From Fuerstiella sp. (GTDB lineage Bacteria; Planctomycetota; Planctomycetia; Planctomycetales; Planctomycetaceae), in NCBI GenBank assembly GCA_022447185.1, contig JAKVAY010000045.1:39516-103515 (forward strand): a stretch of 64,000 bases of DNA. The letters run 5' to 3'. The translations under genes were made by a program, and so were the position numbers. Below the pieces are notes generated by a model, which saw nothing but the letters and a program-made list of their open reading frames with translations, made no database searches and was not told where the DNA came from. Each line of letters starts with the position of its first letter. The stretch's first letter is position 1. This document shows, in pieces, positions 57,008-64,000 of this stretch.

Positions 57008-58048
57008 CTACGGAACGAGAACGGCCCGACCGGTCAGTTGACCTGCGATCAGGTCGTGGATTGCTTCGTTGACCTGGTCGAGCCGGTAAGTGGTAGTGGT
57101 CAATTTGACTTCTTCTCTGGCGGCCAGAATCATCAGTTCACAAAGTTCAGTGTAGTTGCCGACCAGCGTGCCGACGACATTGAGTTCGTCAAAGATCAGA
57201 TCGATTGAGGGAACACTTACTATTCCTCCGTAGCCAACAACGTAGTACGTCCCTCCTTTTCGCAGCATTGACATGCATTGCTCCGGTGTCTCTTTTTCGC
57301 CGGCAAAATCCATGACAGCATCGACCCCTGACGTGCAGAGTTGTCTTACAGTCTCTGCCGCAGCATTGCCGCCGGGCAGACAATTCGTGAAACCGCACTC
57401 ACGGGCCAGGTCGAGTGCCTGTTCGGACGTGTCCACAATAATGATTTGTGCGGCACACAGATTCCGCAGCACCTGAGCGGCGATATGTCCCAGGCCTCCA
57501 AAGCCAAGAATAACGACACTCATTCCCGGCTTCATTGTTTCCGCTGCTTTACGAGCGGCTCGGTAGGCAGTGAGACCTCCGTCGGCGTACGGAGCAACGT
57601 CTTTTGGCTCCAGTTCCGGCGGCAGTTTGATGACTGCTCGCTGTTTGGTTGGAAAAAATTCTGCAAATCCGCCATCGTGAGTGATTCCTGGAAAGCGACC
57701 GTTCGGGCAATACATGTCTTCTCCGCGTCGGCATTCCGGACAGGTTCCGTCGGTGATGAGTGGATGCACAATCACTGGATCGCCCGGTTTGACGTGTTTC
57801 ACGCCATCGCCCACGTCATGAACCCAGCCGGCATTTTCGTGTCCCAGAATATAGGGAAGCGGACGACCAACTTTGCTGTTCCAGTTACCTTTGATGATGT
57901 GCAGATCAGTCCGGCAAAGTCCGGCACCTCCAATGCGCACAATTACATCATCTTGTTTCCGGACGGTTGGTTCAGGGACATCATCAATTTCGACAAGGTT
58001 GCTGCGTTTTAGATCTTTGTCGAATTGGTGCAGTCTCACGGCTTTCAT
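57008..58048 (-). CDS. zinc-dependent alcohol dehydrogenase
   Basis: 346 residues from the ATG at 58048 (MKAVRLHQFDKDL), where the medium-chain dehydrogenase family begins; the frame is open 41 codons upstream. Catalytic zinc region GLCRTDLH and GHENAGWVHDVG; structural zinc lobe DGTCPECRRGEDMYC, with Asp in place of the first of four cysteines; nucleotide fold VVILGFGGLGHIAAQ. It oxidises alcohols or reduces aldehydes with NAD(H). Its stop codon abuts the integrase remnant, so it may lie next to an old integration or deletion junction. No obvious operon partner. Confidence 0.92.
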   Translation of the reverse strand: MKAVRLHQFDKDLKRSNLVEIDDVPEPTVRKQDDVIVRIGGAGLCRTDLHIIKGNWNSKVGRPLPYILGHENAGWVHDVGDGVKHVKPGDPVIVHPLITDGTCPECRRGEDMYCPNGRFPGITHDGGFAEFFPTKQRAVIKLPPELEPKDVAPYADGGLTAYRAARKAAETMKPGMSVVILGFGGLGHIAAQVLRNLCAAQIIIVDTSEQALDLARECGFTNCLPGGNAAAETVRQLCTSGVDAVMDFAGEKETPEQCMSMLRKGGTYYVVGYGGIVSVPSIDLIFDELNVVGTLVGNYTELCELMILAAREEVKLTTTTYRLDQVNEAIHDLIAGQLTGRAVLVP

Positions 58049-58570
58049 AGTGTGTATTCTTGGTTGCTGATCCGTTTTTAACATAATCGACCAGTCAGTA
58101 GCTGATGGAATTCTGTTGAAGCTGTTTACGGAGGACGGAGATATCAGCCTCACAAAATCGGGCAGCTCCAAATTGATTCAATGTGCGAGGTCCTGCCTCG
58201 CTGACCCAAACGCTTAGTCGCTGCCAAACATCAGTTTTCCTGACTGAGCCAGCACTGCAGATTTGCAATGTAATGCACGAACTGTCAGTGCCGCATATAA
58301 GTGAACGTGATTGTAACGGAACGGCTGGTGTAAATATTAAATTCCTGTCGACCGATCGATCAGAAATCGTTCAATAGAGACAATCTGACAAATTTGACAA
58401 TGAGGTTGGGTCCCGGGAAATCTGGCGGCGGTGTCAGAAATATCTATTTCCTCCATTACGGAGATAAGAATCAAAACAATCGTTGTTTACTCCGGAACTT
58501 TGAAGATCGATGACCCGAATGGACTGGTATGATGTGCCCCAGCCAACAGTAACGAAATGGAAAACATCCT
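58049..58570. other. intergenic between divergent genes
   Basis: About 520 bases between the alcohol dehydrogenase start and the VCBS-protein start, comparatively A+T-rich. It must hold both promoters, but no confident box pair, repeat or RNA was seen. Confidence 0.4.
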
Positions 58571-61483
58571 ATGGAGCATCCATCCTCTCAGATTTTGCCC
58601 GATGCACTCACCTCTCGCTGTCACCGAATGGCTGTCCGACATGTGGCGTCCTTTCGTTATTCTGCCGCTGGATATGAAGTATCAGTGTGTACGTGGCTGA
58701 AAATTGTGCTTTTGCCGGTTCTCGTTCTGGGTTGGTGTTGCGATGCGAGGAGTGACGAACCGTGGATCCATCATTCACGGTTCACAGACTTTGCATCGGG
58801 GACTCTGGAGGACGGAGGGAGTAATCTTTACATCACACGCGAGGGGTCGCTGCAAATGATCCATCGTTGGGACTTTAATAATGACGGCTATCTGGACCTG
58901 TGGGTTGGACAGGATCATGATGTCGTTGAAGATGCAGATGTGCTTGTTTACTGGGGCAGCGAAAAAGGTCCGCGATCCCTTTTTCCGCCGCTGAGGGAAC
59001 ATCAGCCGCTCGTACGACTGATGCGTCAGTTTCACTCACGCGAGAAAAAGGTGACAAAACTACCCAGCGACGGAGGTGGCCGGTCGGTGCTTGTCGATTT
59101 AAATAATGATGGTTACTCCGAGATCGTGTTTTGCAATTTTATCCACAACTACTCAGTCCATATGCGGGCACTCGTGTACTGGGGCAGTCCGGACGGGTAT
59201 GCGTCGGAGCGTCGCGACGAGTTGCCAACATTGATGGCTGGTGGAGTGGCGGCAGCCGATTTTAACCAGGACGGATTCGTTGACCTGGCATTCGCCAACC
59301 GTGGTATCGAGGGCGGTGAGCGATTCGGATTCGATAAACATCTGGAATCGTACGTCTACTGGAACGGTCCAACGGGATTCAGTTCCGATCGTCGCAGTTC
59401 GCTGCCGACAGTGAGTGCGACTGACTGCGCTGCAGCGGACATCAACGGAGATGGGTATCCCGAGCTGTTGTTTGCCAATAATAATTCCAAACACCAAAGC
59501 GTTTCGATGTATTGGGGACGCAGCGAAGGGTTTTCTAAACAGCACCGCGAAGTCTGGAGTGGGGGCGATCCTGTCGGTCTCCATCTGACAGAGCTGGATG
59601 GCGATGCCATAACTGACCTGGTTGTCCTGCACGGTGATGATTACGCAGAGTTATGGCGCGGCACGGGTGCGAGTTTAGAACGCTGGGGGCGGCTGGCGAC
59701 ATCGGGCGCGACGGAATGTGAAGTCAGTGATCTGAATCAGGACGGACATAGTGACCTGATATTTGCGAATGCAGGATCAGACGAAGAGCAGCTTTCATAT
59801 ATTTATTGGGGAGCCGATGGCGGATACTCTGGGCAGGCACGGACTGACTTGCCCACGCTGCACGCGACCGACGTCTGTGTTGCCGACTTCAACAGTGATG
59901 GCTGGACTGATGTTGTCTTTGCCAACGAGCACAGCGAGTCCACGTATGACGTCAACTCGTTTCTCTACTGGAATGGTCCCGATGGATTTGATGATTTCTG
60001 TCGCGAAGAGCTTCAGGGTTTTGGTGCCGTCAGCAATGTGGCCGAAGACCTGGACGGCGACGGTCATGTGGACCTCGTGCTGATCAATCGTCACAGTGGT
60101 TCGTACAAACATTCCGATTCGTTTGTCTATTGGGGTAATCCGCGACATCATTATTCACAGGCGGCGATGACGGAACTCCCGGGACGTTCGGACGCATCGA
60201 CGATCGCGGATCTCAACGACGATGGCTTTGTGGACATTGTGTTTCCCAGTGGCTGGGTCTACTGGGGTACTGCGCAGGGGTTTTCTGCTGATCGACGGCA
60301 AAGAATCTGTCAGATTGAAGGGCGCGGGGTGACCGTGGCCGATCTGAATCGTGATGGAGATCTGGACCTGATCTTCGTCGCGGGAGAAGTGGACGAAGGT
60401 GAAGGAGTCATTCTCTGGGGGGACGTGGACGGGTATGAGTCGTCGAATCGAACGACACTGCCGCTCAGCACCCGTTTGAGCCTGAGCACAAGAGTGGCCG
60501 ATTTTAACAAAGATGGTTTCCTGGACATCGTCTTTGGCGACGTGGACTCAACCGCAGTCGATATCTTTTGGGGGACCGATTCCGGTCACTACAGCGGCGA
60601 CTTCCGAACAAAATTCAAGTTCAACAATGGAGCCAGCGTAGAGATCGCGGACCTGAACAGTGACGGATGGCTGGATCTGATCATGGGAGGTGGCTGGGAC
60701 GACTCGCGGTTTGGTCGTCCCACTCGTCAGGCCCACATCGTATGGGGAGCCCCGAGTGGGTTTTCGTCTGATCGTGTGCTGAAGCTCGAAGCATACGATT
60801 CACTTGAGCAGTCGGTTGCGGACCTGAATCGGGACGGGTATCTGGATCTGATCATGACCAATTACCACGCCTATACGACGCGGACGATTCCGGTCTTCAT
60901 CTATTGGGGAGACAAAAGTGGTCGATTCAGTGAGTCACGTCGCAGTACACTGCCGGCAGAATCGTCGGCTCCGGTCACCGTTGCCGACCTGAATCAGGAC
61001 AACTGGCTGGATATCGTTGCTTTCAACCACATCCGGACCGGTGATCATGGAGTCGGAGCCAATATTTACTGGGGATCCCCCACCGGATTTTCCGGGTCCA
61101 ATCATCACTGGTTACAGACATTTGGCCCCCATTTTGGTGTCGGGCGCGATGTTGGGAATATTTATGATCGGAAACTTGAGGAACGTTTTGTCTCTGCCCC
61201 GCTTAAGTGTCCGCCAGGCCAAACGCCAGCGCATTTGACGTGGCAGGCCCGGACTCCTCACGGAACGGAAGTCCGTTTCCAAATTCGCACGGCAGCCCGC
61301 CGGGATGGTCTCGCAGACGCTCCGTGGCAGGGGACAACGGGCAGCGACAGTTGGTACGATACATCGAACACCGACTTGAACCCGGCCAGGAATACTCGAT
61401 GGGTGCAGTATCGCGTGGCGCTGCATACCCCGGATGGAGGAAGCACGCCTGTGCTGGAAGAGGTTCGTATTTCAGTGAAATGA
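58571..61483 (+). CDS. secreted VCBS/FG-GAP repeat beta-propeller protein
   Basis: 970 residues. A signal-like segment (TWLKIVLLPVLVLGWCCDARS, about 43-63) is followed by 14 calcium-binding loop repeats of the DxNxDGxxD type (for example DFNNDGYLDLWV, DFNQDGFVDLAF, DLNRDGDLDLIF, DFNKDGFLDIVF), spaced about 50-60 residues and usually followed by YWG. This pattern is that of FG-GAP/VCBS beta-propellers. The last 110 residues form a distinct domain (FQIRTAARRDGLADAPWQGT). The start could be a later methionine (58628). Extracellular, probably calcium-stabilised, binding carbohydrate or protein. A related secreted gene follows after seven bases. Confidence 0.85.
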   Translation: MEHPSSQILPDALTSRCHRMAVRHVASFRYSAAGYEVSVCTWLKIVLLPVLVLGWCCDARSDEPWIHHSRFTDFASGTLEDGGSNLYITREGSLQMIHRWDFNNDGYLDLWVGQDHDVVEDADVLVYWGSEKGPRSLFPPLREHQPLVRLMRQFHSREKKVTKLPSDGGGRSVLVDLNNDGYSEIVFCNFIHNYSVHMRALVYWGSPDGYASERRDELPTLMAGGVAAADFNQDGFVDLAFANRGIEGGERFGFDKHLESYVYWNGPTGFSSDRRSSLPTVSATDCAAADINGDGYPELLFANNNSKHQSVSMYWGRSEGFSKQHREVWSGGDPVGLHLTELDGDAITDLVVLHGDDYAELWRGTGASLERWGRLATSGATECEVSDLNQDGHSDLIFANAGSDEEQLSYIYWGADGGYSGQARTDLPTLHATDVCVADFNSDGWTDVVFANEHSESTYDVNSFLYWNGPDGFDDFCREELQGFGAVSNVAEDLDGDGHVDLVLINRHSGSYKHSDSFVYWGNPRHHYSQAAMTELPGRSDASTIADLNDDGFVDIVFPSGWVYWGTAQGFSADRRQRICQIEGRGVTVADLNRDGDLDLIFVAGEVDEGEGVILWGDVDGYESSNRTTLPLSTRLSLSTRVADFNKDGFLDIVFGDVDSTAVDIFWGTDSGHYSGDFRTKFKFNNGASVEIADLNSDGWLDLIMGGGWDDSRFGRPTRQAHIVWGAPSGFSSDRVLKLEAYDSLEQSVADLNRDGYLDLIMTNYHAYTTRTIPVFIYWGDKSGRFSESRRSTLPAESSAPVTVADLNQDNWLDIVAFNHIRTGDHGVGANIYWGSPTGFSGSNHHWLQTFGPHFGVGRDVGNIYDRKLEERFVSAPLKCPPGQTPAHLTWQARTPHGTEVRFQIRTAARRDGLADAPWQGTTGSDSWYDTSNTDLNPARNTRWVQYRVALHTPDGGSTPVLEEVRISVK

Positions 61484-61490
61484 AGGCGTT

Positions 61491-63341
61491 GTGAATCACG
61501 AAATTTGTGAAGCTCTAACTGTTAATAAATCGAAATTCACCGTAATGCACGTGTCAATTTATGCAGACCGAATGCGAAACAGGGTGCCGTTCGGTCATCG
61601 ATCACTGATTGCAGCGCAGAGCGTAATCCGGAAATGTGGGTGTTTAAGGTCTGTGATGTGGCTGCTGATGTTTGTTTACATTTCCAGTAATGTTTTCAGT
61701 GTGGAGTGCTGGGCGCAGCAGGAAGACAGAAGGTCTGAGGAAAGCACGGAGCAGCAACTGCCACCGTCACCATTTACGGAGCCACAGAAACGATCCAAAC
61801 GTGTCCGTTACAACAGTGGACAGTGGCATCCGCTTGTGGATCTTACAGAGATTTTTTCGGGTAACCGTAATCTCAATCACCGAGGTTTGTACGATTTATA
61901 TGACGGCGTGATTGGAGTTCGGCTTCGTGTCGAACCGGCAGAACGGTCGCAACTGCTGCTCGAAGCGGTGGCCGAATGGGAGGATGGAGAGTCAATCTCC
62001 CCACTGTTCATTTGGGAAGCTGACGGGCTGTGGCACATGCTCTACGAGTGTTCGGGCGCCGGAGGCGGTAACACGGCTTATTGTACCAGTGTCGATGGCT
62101 ACGAATGGAAGCGTGTCGAATTGGGGCAGGTTTCGTTTCGCGGTTCGACGAAGAACAATCTGATCGCCAATGGTATTCAGGGAGCAACAGGAGCATTCCT
62201 GGATCCACATGCCCCCCCCGCTGAACGTTTCAAGGCAATGGGCGGGGACATGGGCTGGTACGATCCACAGACACTGCAGCGGATGCAGGGTCCTGAGGTC
62301 ATGCGACGCTGGAATAAGCAACAGCAGCTGGGTTCCGAGTACAAGGGGCCGCGTGTCGAAATCTGGGGTCGCATGCTTGGCTGGATTTCATCAGACGGTC
62401 TCAACTGGAAACAGCTGGAAACGATGCTGGGTAGTCGTCCGGTGAACGGTGGGATTTCGGCACACTACGACTCCGACAACGACGAATACATTGCTTACCT
62501 GCAAATCATGGGAAATACGGCAGAGTTGATCCCTGGTATCGGTACAGCGCAGATTGAAGAGCAGACCCAGCGTCGCACGATTGGATTTTCCCGCACCAAA
62601 GACTTTGGTACGTGGCCGGCACCGAAGCTGATTTTGGCCCCGGACGCACAGGACGATCTTGATACAGAATTCTATGGGGCCAACTATTTTCCTTATCCCG
62701 GACGTACCGATCTGCATGCGATGGTCGTTCCTCTCTACCACAAGACGACCGACCACATGGACATGCAGATTGCATTTAGTCGTGACGGCATAATCTGGTC
62801 ACGTCCCGAACGTCGTGCAATCCATACCGTTGGGGAACCTGGCAGCGGCGAAGAATGTGGAGTACATACCTGGAGAAGTGGCCTTCTTGAGATGCCCGAC
62901 GGTCGCTGGGCGGTTCCCTACACAGCAAGTTCGACCCGTCACAATGTCCTTGACCCGGACAAAGACGAAATATTTCCAAACCGGCGCCCGAGACAAATCC
63001 GCTATATGCTCTGGGAACCGCATCGTTTTTGTGGAGTCGAAGCAGCAGCAGAGGGCCGATTTACGATTCCAACTATCTACCGTCACGGAAATCAGCTGCG
63101 ATTGAATTACCGTTGTGGTCCAGGTGGCTGGATCAGTGTGGAGCTTGTGCGAAATGTCGGGAGGATTCCGGATCCTAAACCGGTCGAAGGATTCACGTTT
63201 GAAGACTGTGACCGACTGGTCGGTGACGAATCGGATCGAGTCGTCACCTGGAATGGGGACAGCAACATCTCGTTACTCGGTGAGACCGTCGCCATTCGAG
63301 TCAGAATGTTTCAGGCGAAGCTTTTTGCCTACAGGCTTTAA
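61491..63341 (+). CDS. secreted glycosyl-hydrolase-like (five-blade propeller) protein
   Basis: 616 residues if the GTG at 61491 is used; the ATG at 61656 (AAGG six bases upstream) or 61572 may be real, placing the hydrophobic stretch MWLLMFVYISSNVFSVEC as signal peptide. The mature part has repeated blades with ISPLFIWEADGLWHMLYECS, GYEWKRVELG, FSRTKDFGTWPAPKLIL, IAFSRDGIIWSRPE and SGLLEMPDGRWAVPYTASS, a pattern seen in GH43/GH32/GH130-type propeller hydrolases. I see acidic residues in blade starts but cannot assign catalytic ones. Probably secreted and acting on polysaccharide. Same operon as the VCBS gene; an oxidoreductase gene follows. Confidence 0.7.
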   Translation: MNHEICEALTVNKSKFTVMHVSIYADRMRNRVPFGHRSLIAAQSVIRKCGCLRSVMWLLMFVYISSNVFSVECWAQQEDRRSEESTEQQLPPSPFTEPQKRSKRVRYNSGQWHPLVDLTEIFSGNRNLNHRGLYDLYDGVIGVRLRVEPAERSQLLLEAVAEWEDGESISPLFIWEADGLWHMLYECSGAGGGNTAYCTSVDGYEWKRVELGQVSFRGSTKNNLIANGIQGATGAFLDPHAPPAERFKAMGGDMGWYDPQTLQRMQGPEVMRRWNKQQQLGSEYKGPRVEIWGRMLGWISSDGLNWKQLETMLGSRPVNGGISAHYDSDNDEYIAYLQIMGNTAELIPGIGTAQIEEQTQRRTIGFSRTKDFGTWPAPKLILAPDAQDDLDTEFYGANYFPYPGRTDLHAMVVPLYHKTTDHMDMQIAFSRDGIIWSRPERRAIHTVGEPGSGEECGVHTWRSGLLEMPDGRWAVPYTASSTRHNVLDPDKDEIFPNRRPRQIRYMLWEPHRFCGVEAAAEGRFTIPTIYRHGNQLRLNYRCGPGGWISVELVRNVGRIPDPKPVEGFTFEDCDRLVGDESDRVVTWNGDSNISLLGETVAIRVRMFQAKLFAYRL

Positions 63342-63393
63342 AACGCCTTGATCCGGAATTTTTGCGATCAACAGTAAGAGAAGGATTTATTCT

Positions 63394-64000
63394 GTGACCT
63401 TGCCATCAGATTCCAACCGCCGTGATTTTCTTGCAGGTTCCATGACGCTGGGAGCCATGGGATTCGGAGCTGCCATCGGCATGCCGGCAGCCATGGCCGA
63501 TGACGACAGGGGTGATGATTTCCGTGTTGGTGTAATGAACCTTCAGGTCTATTCACACATGGGAATCTGGGCTCCGATACTCAAGCCGTTCATTGGTATG
63601 CGGATCACCCACTGCTGGGATATTGACCCCAACATCTCGGAGGGTTTTGCGAAAGGTTACAATGCGACCGCTGTGAAAAACTTTGATGACATGCTCGGTA
63701 AGGTCGATGTGATCATCTCCGGGGGGTACTACAACAATCCGTGGAACCACATCATCCACGAACCGTATCTCGAAGCAGGTTTGCCCAACCTGATCAACAG
63801 ACCTTTTGCCAACTCGGTTGCCAAAGGTGACAAAATGATTGAGATGGCTCGCAAATACGGAGCCCCGATTCTGGTGCCTTCATCGTTTGAGCACACTCAT
63901 CCTGTAGTGCAGGCAAAGGCGTGGGCTAAAGAAAAACAAATCACCTGTTACAACGCAACAAATGCTTCCGACGATTATTCCACTCACGGGGTCCATGGTG
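63394..64000 (+). CDS. exported Gfo/Idh/MocA-type oxidoreductase, 3' end missing
   Basis: The frame begins at a GTG at 63394, with AAGGA nine bases upstream, and runs off the window after about 202 codons. A twin-arginine leader is present (NRRDFLAGSMTLGAMGFGAA). The sequence then follows a Gfo/Idh-like fold (FRVGVMNLQVYSHM), but the usual EKP motif region reads LPNLINRPFANSV, with Asn-Arg in place of Glu-Lys. It therefore may bind its cofactor differently or be a divergent family member. It lies 52 bases after the propeller gene on the same strand, suggesting a three-gene cluster for processing an external carbohydrate. Confidence 0.75.
   Translation, partial: MTLPSDSNRRDFLAGSMTLGAMGFGAAIGMPAAMADDDRGDDFRVGVMNLQVYSHMGIWAPILKPFIGMRITHCWDIDPNISEGFAKGYNATAVKNFDDMLGKVDVIISGGYYNNPWNHIIHEPYLEAGLPNLINRPFANSVAKGDKMIEMARKYGAPILVPSSFEHTHPVVQAKAWAKEKQITCYNATNASDDYSTHGVHG

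Overview
The window looks like a piece of chromosome from a planctomycete, most likely of the Planctomycetales. This is an inference from gene content. Several exported oxidoreductases carry twin-arginine leaders. There are also a SUMF1-type protein without sulfatase-maturase cysteines, a long DUF11 surface protein, an FHA-kinase, a VWA/glutamine-amidotransferase-like membrane protein, a 14-repeat VCBS protein, and threonyl- and arginyl-tRNA synthetases with extra inserted segments. Base composition is moderate and genes lie on both strands in short operons.

Left part (1-21000): a DUF2071 protein, a DsbD-type thiol-disulfide transporter, a polytopic glycosyltransferase-like protein followed by tatD, a small membrane protein coupled to an M32 carboxypeptidase, thrS, then argS overlapping an RsmC-like methyltransferase and mtnA. 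A perfect 32-base palindrome precedes a solitary ExbB/MotA-type channel. An aroA-rsmB-methyltransferase operon follows, with 4-base stop/start overlaps.

Middle part (21000-44000): the VWA membrane protein, a Gfo/Idh/MocA oxidoreductase, a SUMF1 protein, an FHA protein with a probable pseudokinase domain, and a tight glycosyltransferase-cinA-GNAT run followed by a protein with a GIY-YIG-like C-terminus. Next come an NAD-dependent epimerase, an enolase-superfamily enzyme, a malate/L-lactate-dehydrogenase-family protein, a STAS protein, folP, an AGCS amino-acid symporter with an unusual extracytoplasmic domain, a secreted protein of unknown function, and an ECF sigma factor in a gene-poor stretch.

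Right part (44000-64000): the DUF11 protein, pyrB followed by a dihydroorotase homologue that has lost metal ligands, a leucine-rich-repeat-like protein behind a PrsW-family protease, an M28/PDZ peptidase with a membrane-anchored FlgG-like protein, parA, and a tRNA-Gln(CTG) with its terminator. A decayed tyrosine-integrase C-terminus lies beside that tRNA. A zinc alcohol dehydrogenase and a secreted VCBS protein / beta-propeller-like protein / oxidoreductase cluster follow; the oxidoreductase runs off the right end.

No CRISPR array, complete insertion sequence or rRNA was seen. The most interesting points are catalytically degraded family members kept in meaningful contexts (pseudo-dihydroorotase beside PyrB, FHA-pseudokinase, CinA with altered amidase motif), the anchored FlgG-like protein, the symporter with a sensor-like domain, and the integrase scar at the tRNA gene. 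I did not find a clear multi-gene undescribed system.
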